Assembly (NCBI GenBank): GCA_003566395.1
Contig: PXDL01000379.1
Location: 1 to 21,784, forward strand
Source of the DNA: Balneolia bacterium
GTDB taxonomy: Bacteria; Bacteroidota; Rhodothermia; Balneolales; Cyclonatronaceae
Length of the DNA: 21,784 nt
Direction of reading: 5' to 3'
In this document: in pieces, positions 15,355-21,784 of the stretch
Position numbering within the stretch: the stretch's first letter is position 1
How the letters are laid out: each line of letters opens with the position of its first letter
The notes under the pieces: generated by a model
What the model was told of the DNA's origin: nothing
Seen by the model: only the letters and a program-made list of their open reading frames with translations
Database searches by the model: none
Position numbers and translations under genes: made by a program

Positions 15355-15358
15355 CTGT

Positions 15359-17233
15359 ATGCATACAATTGACTACGTCATCATTATAATCTATCTGATC
15401 GCCCTGATTTCGCTGGGGGTATACCTTCAAAAGCAGGGCGGAAAAAGCATCGATAGCTTTTTCCTTGGTGATCGCAAAATGCCCTGGTGGGCGCTGGGAG
15501 CATCAGGTATGTCTTCCAATTTTGACGTATCCGGCACGATGATCATCGTGGCGATGATCTATGCACTCGGTCTGAAAGGCTTTTTTATTGAGCTGCGCGG
15601 AGGAATCGTTCTGATTATGGCGTTTTTGATGGTCTTCATGGGCAAGTGGAACCGCAGGGCACAGGTTATGACTGCAGCTGAATGGATGGAGCTTCGATTT
15701 GGCCGCGATAAGGCGGGGAATGCAGCAAGATTACTCAGCGCTACCGCTAACCTCCTTTTTGCTGTAGCCGTGGTCACCTATTTTGCACAGGGCGGGGGTA
15801 TTTTTCTCGGTAAGATACTCGGCATCGATCCCGACATCGCAATGCTTGGTATCGTCGGGCTCTCCACAATCTACACGGTCGCCTCCGGCCTCTATGGGGT
15901 TGTATATACGGACGTGCTCCAGGGGTTTCTCGTTTTTTTCGCGATTGTGTTCACCTGCTTCATGGCGTTCTTCTACTACCCCCTGCCCGATGAATTTCTT
16001 GTCTCCGTTCCGCTGATTGGAGAGGGTTTTCAAACGCTGAACGTCACCTACGATAGCTGGACCGATATCATCCCGAGCTGGACCATGAATCTTCCGGGGC
16101 AGTACGGCCAGTACAACATGTTCGGAATCGCCATTCTGTTTTACCTTTTTAAAACCACTATCGAAGGGAGCGGCGGTTCCGGCGGATACCTCATTCAGCG
16201 CTACTATGCTGCAAAAAGTGATCGTGAAGCCGGCCTGCTCTCACTCTTCTGGATCCTTCTTCTCTCCTTCCGCTGGCCTTTTGTGGTCAGTATAGCCATG
16301 ATGGGTATTGCATGGGGAGCCACCCACACTGTTATTGAAAATCCGGAAGAGGTCTTACCGGCGGTTATCTCCACGATGATTCCGGTGGGAATGACTGGAA
16401 TTATAATTGCGGGGCTAATCGCCGCGGCGATGTCAACATTCGATTCCGTTGTAAACTCCGGCGCCGCCTACTGGGTAAAGGATATCTATCAGCGATTTAT
16501 CAATCCGGATGCAAGCGAGAAAAAACTGGTAAGCCACAGCCGCTGGGCATCCGTGGCAATTGTTCTCACCGGCCTGCTGCTCACCAAGCAGTTTACCAAT
16601 ATCAACGAAATTTGGGGCTGGCTGACTATGGGGCTCGGTTCAGGATTGATTATCCCCCAGGTGATACGCTGGTACTGGTGGCGCTTTAACGGCTACGGAT
16701 TTGCAACTGGTGTAGTCTTTGGGATGGCTGCCGCATTTGCCAAACTCTTTTTCTTCCCCGACTTCACAGAATATGAAATGTTTATGTTTGTGGCTTCCAT
16801 CTCTTTAACGGGTTGTTTATTAGGCACCTTTGCCACACCTGCGGTTGATGATTCCATCCTGGAGAACTTCTACAGGGTAACACGTCCATTTGGGTTCTGG
16901 GGAAAAACGAAACAGACTCTTTCCAGAACAAATCTCGAGCGGGTTGAAAAAGAGAATAAGCGCGATATCCTCTCCACATTTTACGCTGTCCCCTGGATGC
17001 TGCTGATGTGCATCACTCCAATGCTATTTATGGTTCGCCTGTGGAGTGCCTTCTTTCCGGCACTCCTGATGCTTCTGATGCTGAGCGTAGCGCTCTATTT
17101 CTCATGGTTCAGGCACCTTTCAGACGAAGTTGATCTGGATGGTGAAGCTGGCCTCAGGCCTGACGGTACTCCGGAATTTATGAGTGAAAATAACTCAAAT
17201 AACACTTCAGATGATTCTATGAATAAAAAGTAA
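15359..17233 (+). CDS. SSS-family sodium:solute symporter
   Basis: A 624-residue polytopic inner-membrane protein beginning 4 bases after the preceding stop. SSS-family hallmarks include the N-terminal TM1, then SIDSFFLGDRKMPWWALGAS and SNFDVSGTM, the GSGGSGGYLIQRYYAAKS loop, and LIAAAMSTFDSVVNSGAAYWVKDIYQRF in the core helix that carries the Na2-site Ser/Thr residues. The later part holds further hydrophobic helices (WGWLTMGLGSGLIIPQVIRWYWWRF, VPWMLLMCITPMLFMV) and ends in a hydrophilic Asn/Ser/Asp-rich tail of about 35 residues. Family members use the sodium gradient to import sugars, sialic acids, amino acids and similar solutes. In this cluster a mono- or oligosaccharide is the likely cargo, supplying the cytoplasmic GH38 enzyme. 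Substrate specificity cannot be read from the sequence. Confidence 0.93.
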   Translation: MHTIDYVIIIIYLIALISLGVYLQKQGGKSIDSFFLGDRKMPWWALGASGMSSNFDVSGTMIIVAMIYALGLKGFFIELRGGIVLIMAFLMVFMGKWNRRAQVMTAAEWMELRFGRDKAGNAARLLSATANLLFAVAVVTYFAQGGGIFLGKILGIDPDIAMLGIVGLSTIYTVASGLYGVVYTDVLQGFLVFFAIVFTCFMAFFYYPLPDEFLVSVPLIGEGFQTLNVTYDSWTDIIPSWTMNLPGQYGQYNMFGIAILFYLFKTTIEGSGGSGGYLIQRYYAAKSDREAGLLSLFWILLLSFRWPFVVSIAMMGIAWGATHTVIENPEEVLPAVISTMIPVGMTGIIIAGLIAAAMSTFDSVVNSGAAYWVKDIYQRFINPDASEKKLVSHSRWASVAIVLTGLLLTKQFTNINEIWGWLTMGLGSGLIIPQVIRWYWWRFNGYGFATGVVFGMAAAFAKLFFFPDFTEYEMFMFVASISLTGCLLGTFATPAVDDSILENFYRVTRPFGFWGKTKQTLSRTNLERVEKENKRDILSTFYAVPWMLLMCITPMLFMVRLWSAFFPALLMLLMLSVALYFSWFRHLSDEVDLDGEAGLRPDGTPEFMSENNSNNTSDDSMNKK

Positions 17234-17331
17234 ACCGGACACCTGAATGGATAAGAAGTACTCCAGCGGGGTCTGATAAAATCACAACAATCACAAGTGA
17301 GCCGATTGGGACCTTGTTAATCCAAAACAAT

Positions 17332-17339
17332 AAGAGGTG
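17332..17339 (+). promoter_or_regulatory. Strong Shine-Dalgarno site before the 969-aa gene
   Basis: AAGAGGTG lies 5 bases before ATG 17345 and is complementary to the 16S anti-SD core. None of the other starts that I can inspect here has a comparable site, so this gene is set up for high or separate translation. The surrounding 111-base gap (17234-17344) shows no terminator or clear promoter hexamers. Confidence 0.65.
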
Positions 17340-17344
17340 TTCTT

Positions 17345-20254
17345 ATGAACATACATTACAATAAAAAGAAAGCCGGTCACGGTATTAAAACGGCATTTAT
17401 CTGCTGTCTTTTGATGCTGGTGTCTGGTATGGGACTAAGTGATCTACACGCCCAGGTACAAACGGTCTGGACGGTAGACGCTCCGGAAAGCAACTGGTTT
17501 CTAAACGCCAATACAGAGCGTGGAATTACGTACAATCCTGCCACAGGCAACCTGTACATTGCAAGTCGCCAGGGCGGCGTAACCCCGGTAATTCTGGATG
17601 CAGCAACCGGTGATTCTTTGGGAGTGCTTACAACAATGCGCCCGAAGGCCGACACGGTAGATCCCATCTGGACGATTGAAGCTCCTGCCGGAGGATGGTT
17701 TACGGAAGCAAACACAGAACGCGGAATTACGTACAACCCCGCAACTGGTAACCTGATTATTGCCAGCAGGCAGGGAGGAGTTACCCCGGTTCTGGTGAAT
17801 GCGGCTAGCGGTGATTCAGTTGGTGTAATGAGCGGAGGTGACATAGGTGGCGGAACATTTCCATACAACCAGATTTCCGCTACTGCAGACGGACAGATCT
17901 TCACAGCCAACCTGGCCATCAACCAGGTAACACGTATTTATCGCTGGGAAAATGAAGAGGCTGACCCTGTTGAGATATATGCTGATTCGCTTGGCCAGCG
18001 GCTGGGTGACTCATTCAGCTTAGTAGGTGAAGGTGATGAGGTAACGCTGCTGCTCAGCGGCGGCGGTGCCGAAAAAGTGTCCATATTTAACTGGAATGGT
18101 ACAGACCTCTCCCTAACAGACGAATTCCCCGTTCCTGCGGGCGTTGCAAGGGGGGGATTTTCTAATGGAACCATTGCTGACAGCGTGATCATTTCAGGAA
18201 CAGGTACAGCACCGCGCTACTTCAATTTCACCGACGGAACACTCGGCTCCGAAATCACCAGTCCGGACGTTGCAGGCGATGATCTGAATTCATCCATGCT
18301 CAATGATCTGATTGAGTATAACGGACGTACTCTTGCCGCTTTTGGCCCCGCATTCAGTAACGGAAAATTCTACCTGCTGGATCTCTCGGATGATGGAGCA
18401 CTCATCGATGAAATCGGACCTATTGGAGCAAATGAAAATTTGAATAATGCCGGTGGGGTTGTTTTTGATGCCGATAACAACCGACTCTACATGATGGATA
18501 CAAACAACGCTATCCACGCCTATAACCTTGCCGATTTCTTTCCGCAACCGGTTATTGCAGGCGGAACATTTCCCTACAACCAGATCTCAGCTACGGCAGA
18601 TGGTCAGATCTTCACAGCTAACCTGGCCATCGGCCAAGAATCGCGTATCTATCGCTGGGAGAGTGAAACCGCAGTACCCGAGTTAATTTTTGCAGATTCA
18701 CTTGGGCAGCGTCTTGGGGACTCATTCAGCCTCGTTGGAGAGGGTGATGACGTAACGCTGCTGCTCAGCGGTGGCGGTGCAACAAAAGTTTCAGTTTTCA
18801 ACTGGGACGGAACGGACCTCTCACTAACAGATGAGTTTCCGGTTGCAGCAGGTGAAGCACGCGGTGGATTTTCCAATGGCACGGTAGCCGACAGCGTGAT
18901 CATCTCCGGAACAGGAACCGCTCCGCGATTCTTCAACTTCACCGACGGCACCCTTGGCTCAGTGGTATCGAGCCCTGATGTTGAAGCTGGAGATCTGAAC
19001 TCCTCGATGTTGAATGATCTCGTTACAATTGAAGGCAGAACAATCGCCGCATTTGGTCCTGCATTTTCCAATGGGCTGTTTTATATCATCGATCTTTCAG
19101 ACGGCGGAGCGCTGCTTGAATCAGTAGGTCCTCTTGGAGGAAACGACAACTTAAATAATGCTGGTGGAGTGGTATTTGATGCTGAAAATCAGCGGCTCTA
19201 CCTGATGGATACCAACAACTCAATAACTGCACTTGACATTAGCGGACTGCTTGCTGATGATACCGATGATCCAATCGCAAATGTGCAGGTAATACACAAC
19301 TCTGCTGACCCTGCTGCTGCATCGGTTGATATTTTCATCAACGGTGAGCTGGCCGTTCCAGGTCTGGATTTCAGATCAGCCACGGAATTTCTTGAGCTCC
19401 CAGCAGGTGTTGAATTCGACATTGTAGTATCTCCCGCTGATGCAGGTATAGAAGCCGGCGTCGAAATTGCAGGTTTGATGCTTGATGAGAACGAAAACTA
19501 CTACGTAGTTGCCTCGGGTGTGCTGGATCCATCAGAATTTGCTGAGAATCCAAATGAGGTCGAAACAGCATTTTCGCTTGAAATAATACCCGGCGCAATG
19601 TTTGCTGCTGAAGATGAAGATACTTTCAGCTTCGTGATCTATCATGGCGTAACGGATGCTCCTTCAGTTGATGCAGCTGTACGTGATGGTGCAACACTTG
19701 CAGAAGGTGCAGCCTATACCGATTTCACCGACTACATCAGCGTTCCTACAGGAACATACACGGTGGACATTGCTCCGGCTGGAAGTGATACCCCGGTTGC
19801 ATCATTCGAGGCTGATGTTTCCGAACTGGGCGGAGCTACAGGTATTCTGCTTGCAAGCGGATTCCTTGTACCCGACAACAACCAGGACGGTGAGGCTTTT
19901 GGCCTTCTGCTGGTTCTTGTTGACGGCACGACTGTTCTGCTGCCTGCAATGAGCACAAGCATTGATGACGCACTTTCAGACCTGCCGGTCTCATTCTCGC
20001 TTGAACAGAACTACCCGAACCCGTTCAACCCATCAACTAAGATCGAGTACTCACTGCCTCAGGCGGCAAACGTGCAGATCTCTGTGTATAACGTAATGGG
20101 GCAGCAGGTGGCAACACTGATTAACAACGAACAGCAGTCAGCCGGATATCACACCGTATCGTTTGACGCCAGCAACCTGGCTAGCGGAATGTACCTGTAC
20201 AGAATCCAGGCAGGTAATTTTGTCCAGACTCGCAAAATGACGCTCATAAAATAG
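17345..20254 (+). CDS. Secreted beta-propeller-like, DUF4397, T9SS-sorted protein
   Basis: A 969-residue protein with a basic N-terminus and hydrophobic signal segment ending LHAQ. Residues 41-99 and 108-166 are a duplicated unit (ERGITYNPATGNL.IASRQGGVTPV). Residues 169-405 and 406-637 are a second, larger duplication (GGTFPYNQISATADGQIFTA... NLNNAGGVVFDA... RLYMMDTNN), all with the short beta-strand repeats expected of a propeller. From about 645 to 865 come DUF4397-like segments (VQVIHNSADPAAASVDIFING; FVIYHGVTDAPSVDAAV). A T9SS type A sorting domain (LEQNYPNPFNPSTK... MYLYRIQ... MTLIK) closes the protein. It should be exported across the outer membrane and anchored or released. No catalytic site is visible; binding or adhesion is the most likely role. 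It ends in a double stop, TAG TAG. Confidence 0.85.
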   Translation: MNIHYNKKKAGHGIKTAFICCLLMLVSGMGLSDLHAQVQTVWTVDAPESNWFLNANTERGITYNPATGNLYIASRQGGVTPVILDAATGDSLGVLTTMRPKADTVDPIWTIEAPAGGWFTEANTERGITYNPATGNLIIASRQGGVTPVLVNAASGDSVGVMSGGDIGGGTFPYNQISATADGQIFTANLAINQVTRIYRWENEEADPVEIYADSLGQRLGDSFSLVGEGDEVTLLLSGGGAEKVSIFNWNGTDLSLTDEFPVPAGVARGGFSNGTIADSVIISGTGTAPRYFNFTDGTLGSEITSPDVAGDDLNSSMLNDLIEYNGRTLAAFGPAFSNGKFYLLDLSDDGALIDEIGPIGANENLNNAGGVVFDADNNRLYMMDTNNAIHAYNLADFFPQPVIAGGTFPYNQISATADGQIFTANLAIGQESRIYRWESETAVPELIFADSLGQRLGDSFSLVGEGDDVTLLLSGGGATKVSVFNWDGTDLSLTDEFPVAAGEARGGFSNGTVADSVIISGTGTAPRFFNFTDGTLGSVVSSPDVEAGDLNSSMLNDLVTIEGRTIAAFGPAFSNGLFYIIDLSDGGALLESVGPLGGNDNLNNAGGVVFDAENQRLYLMDTNNSITALDISGLLADDTDDPIANVQVIHNSADPAAASVDIFINGELAVPGLDFRSATEFLELPAGVEFDIVVSPADAGIEAGVEIAGLMLDENENYYVVASGVLDPSEFAENPNEVETAFSLEIIPGAMFAAEDEDTFSFVIYHGVTDAPSVDAAVRDGATLAEGAAYTDFTDYISVPTGTYTVDIAPAGSDTPVASFEADVSELGGATGILLASGFLVPDNNQDGEAFGLLLVLVDGTTVLLPAMSTSIDDALSDLPVSFSLEQNYPNPFNPSTKIEYSLPQAANVQISVYNVMGQQVATLINNEQQSAGYHTVSFDASNLASGMYLYRIQAGNFVQTRKMTLIK
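17465..17848 (+). repeat. Two-copy short internal duplication (about 67-residue period)
   Basis: The coding stretches beginning at 17465 and 17666 encode near-identical units sharing WT(V/I)(D/E)AP, NTERGITYNPATGNL and IASRQGGVTPV. The period is 201 bases. The units lie at the N-terminus of the propeller-like protein. Confidence 0.85.
17849..19255 (+). repeat. Two-copy long internal duplication (711-base period)
   Basis: The first copy runs 17849-18559 and the second 18560-19255. Both begin GGCGGAACATTTCC and stay closely alignable at DNA and protein level (for example QRLGDSFSLVGEGD, SVIISGTGTAPR, LNNAGGVVFDA). The strong nucleotide similarity points to a fairly recent in-frame tandem duplication. 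Confidence 0.9.
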
Positions 20255-20297
20255 TAGCGTAGTATGCGGAGGTAACCCTCCCATTTGCATAAAAAAG

Positions 20298-20329
20298 AAG
20301 CCCTCTGATTTTGTCAGGGGGCTTTTTTT
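20298..20329 (+). terminator. Intrinsic terminator closing the plus-strand cluster
   Basis: An 11-bp stem (AAGCCCTCTGA / TCAGGGGGCTT, one T-G wobble) with a 5-base loop runs into a T7 tract at 20323-20329. A run of A precedes the stem, so it may also work on the minus strand for the convergent oxidoreductase gene. A small GGAGG-taac-CCTCC hairpin lies just upstream at 20268-20281. Confidence 0.85.
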
Positions 20330-20697
20330 ATTTCAGTATGTTTTTTGGTGAAAGGCGCATAGACCGAAAGCCTGGTAGAGTCTGTGTTTTAGATATTACG
20401 CATAGCGCATGGCGAAAAGAAGACCTTGCAGTCTGGGCCCCGTCCCTATCGGCGACTCCTGTGAGCCTCGGGTTTGAGGCATACGTCAAGAGCACCTGGG
20501 GATCTGTTACATTGAAGCTTCGAATACCGGTGAAAAGTGAAAAGCGTACATAAAGTATCAAATTAACTCTTTGCTATAACAAGGATATCTCTCCGCAGCG
20601 CCCAGCCAGAAAAGCACTAACGGAACTTCGTCACAGGTGAAAAACTATAAAAATAGAATGTGCCTGTAATCTTTAATCTATCATCTCATCGAACATC
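20330..20697. other. Gene-free stretch between convergent genes
   Basis: I see no convincing gene, RNA or mobile-element end in these 368 bases. The part at about 20350-20545 looks less AT-rich than an ordinary spacer and is open on both strands (80 codons plus, 77 minus). However, the plus frame begins inside the terminator and neither product resembles a known protein. It contains a small hairpin (GCCTC/GAGGC near 20465-20480). Bases 20546-20697 are AT-rich. It could be a decayed gene or a dispersed repeat. Confidence 0.5.
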
Positions 20698-21784
20698 TCA
20701 ATCCTCAAGCTTCGGATTTGGAAAACCAATCGACACCGTATCCTCTGTAAATGGGTCGAATATCTTATCAATCAAATAGGCGAGTTCTCCGCGAAAAACA
20801 GGCTGATTGCGATCAAACCTGACTCCCTCTATCCACACACTTAGCCAGTCGCTTGACTGCAGCAGCCCGTAGAATTCATTCGGCAACTCTTCTATACCTT
20901 CCCCGGCATCTTCGCCATACCCCGGATCAATATATTGATTTAAAAGATCCGCCAGTTCACCCCGTGTGACTGCGCCACTTTCACTGCCGTCATGCTCCAC
21001 GCCAATACGTTCCAGAATGGCGCTGTACTCATCCCTTTCAACTTCATCATTAGGATAAAATCGGGTTTCATTGGCCCAGGCAACCGGTATACCTTCACCG
21101 CGCATCGCGCCTGTCAGGCCAACACGCTGTATCGGCAAAAAGCTTGGGTGTTCAGGATCTGTGTCCATGTAGGGCATCAGCCACATGCCTGCGTCGAGAA
21201 GGACAGTCTGCAGTTCACGAATATCAAGATCTCTGATATCTATGCCCTGCTCCACGCTCATTGCTGCAGCCGCTCCCCCGGCCTGTCCTATCTGCATAAC
21301 GGCTGGCTGAAGACGGGTTGTGCCGTTTACCACATTCGTAACCGATATATTCTTTTCAGAAGCGATCAATCCATTCAGTTCAGCCGGAACAAGAGAACCG
21401 AACGGTATATTGTATGAGGGTATCCCCGGGAATTCAATCTGCTTCGGCACCGGATTCTTCCGCCTGTGGTGATCCACCGGGTAGTCGGCAACGGCAATAC
21501 CTGTTTTATAAAGAGGCCGCTCATCATATTCATATGGATCCAGGATATCATGAAGGTAGAGTCGGTCTACTCCCACAGCTCTCCGGCTCTCCCTGATGTA
21601 GGGTTTCAGAGGAAACAAGTCTTCCGTTGGGAACTCATCATCGGCAAACCCAAGGTTTGTATATCCCCCCTCAGTCTGCATGAAATAGATCCAGCGCCGC
21701 GTCATATCCTTTGCCTCTTCATTGATCCGATCCCTCTCTTCGTAGCTTACATCCACATTATTAGCAAAATAGTCATTCCCGATA
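20698..21784 (-). CDS. FAD-dependent oxidoreductase with SLH-like C-terminus, 5' part beyond window
   Basis: The minus-strand frame is open to the right edge (it reads on as GNDYFANNVDVSYEERD upstream of a possible GTG), so the N-terminal FAD-binding portion is outside. The 362 visible residues match the C-terminal part of FAD_oxidored-type proteins: RRAVGVDRLYLHDIL, YNIPFGSLVPAELNGLIASEKNIS, then TTRLQPAVMQIGQAGGAAAAMS, where the family contacts the flavin. After about residue 225 of the visible part come repeats like RFYPNDEVERDEYSAIL, VTRGELADLLNQY and RFDRNQPVFRGELAYLIDKI, which resemble S-layer homology motifs. Such oxidoreductases are common beside glycan-use genes in Bacteroidota, but the substrate is unknown. 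It converges on the main cluster and may belong to a separate transcript. Confidence 0.85.
   Translation of the reverse strand, partial: IGNDYFANNVDVSYEERDRINEEAKDMTRRWIYFMQTEGGYTNLGFADDEFPTEDLFPLKPYIRESRRAVGVDRLYLHDILDPYEYDERPLYKTGIAVADYPVDHHRRKNPVPKQIEFPGIPSYNIPFGSLVPAELNGLIASEKNISVTNVVNGTTRLQPAVMQIGQAGGAAAAMSVEQGIDIRDLDIRELQTVLLDAGMWLMPYMDTDPEHPSFLPIQRVGLTGAMRGEGIPVAWANETRFYPNDEVERDEYSAILERIGVEHDGSESGAVTRGELADLLNQYIDPGYGEDAGEGIEELPNEFYGLLQSSDWLSVWIEGVRFDRNQPVFRGELAYLIDKIFDPFTEDTVSIGFPNPKLED

Noticed and set aside
17377..17922. A 181-codon minus-strand open frame
   Set aside because: Antisense shadow of the repeated propeller gene; its apparent internal repeats simply mirror the sense duplication.
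17465..19255. CRISPR array or mobile element
   Set aside because: The repeats are long, in frame, protein-coding and adjacent without spacers; no transposase, integrase or terminal inverted repeats were seen anywhere in the window.
20311..20561. Open frames of 80 (plus) and 77 (minus) codons
   Set aside because: The plus frame starts inside the terminator hairpin, neither has start signals, and neither product resembles a protein family I know.

Overview
The window looks like a carbohydrate-acquisition locus from a Bacteroidota/FCB-group bacterium, most likely the Balneolota-Rhodothermota branch. This rests on three proteins with type IX secretion (T9SS) type A sorting domains of the QNYPNPFNP...GQ.VA.L...SG.Y.YR.Q type. 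It also rests on a TonB-dependent receptor with an N-terminal carboxypeptidase-regulatory-like domain, a PorV/UPF0164-family outer-membrane protein, and nearly all starts lacking a Shine-Dalgarno sequence. The assignment is inference from gene types; there is no rRNA or marker gene here.

Layout. At the left edge a minus-strand GH38 alpha-mannosidase (partial, no signal peptide) faces a divergent intergenic region of 279 bases. That region holds a near-ideal TTGACA-17-TATAAT promoter, a weaker minus-strand promoter, three copies of an operator-like motif (ATAATGTRCAWAMT) and a perfect 14-bp LacI-type palindrome. Rightwards run: a tandem CBM9-like T9SS surface protein; an intrinsic terminator hairpin; a TonB-dependent receptor; a 1086-aa secreted protein of unknown function; a PorV-like barrel; a GntR-LacI hybrid regulator; two tandem GHL10 (DUF187-type) glycosidase-like genes; and an SSS-family sodium:solute symporter. 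These genes are separated by 2 to 46 bases. After 111 bases, and with its own strong ribosome binding site, comes a 969-aa beta-propeller/DUF4397/T9SS protein built from nested duplications, closed by a clear terminator. A gene-free stretch of about 370 bases follows. Then comes a convergent, partial FAD-dependent oxidoreductase whose C-terminus resembles SLH repeats.

How it may work (inference): surface CBM9 and T9SS proteins and the GHL10 enzymes bind and cut a glycan outside the cell or in the periplasm. The TonB receptor, with no SusD partner, brings oligosaccharides in. The SSS permease carries sugars across the inner membrane, and the cytoplasmic GH38 enzyme removes alpha-mannosyl residues. 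The GntR-LacI regulator in the cluster probably senses the sugar and acts on the repeated operators.

The most striking anomaly is the second GHL10 gene. An in-frame TAG replaces the conserved Tyr codon that its tandem paralogue keeps as TAC. This cuts off a golvesin-like domain and the T9SS sorting domain, which remain open in the same frame for another 280 codons.
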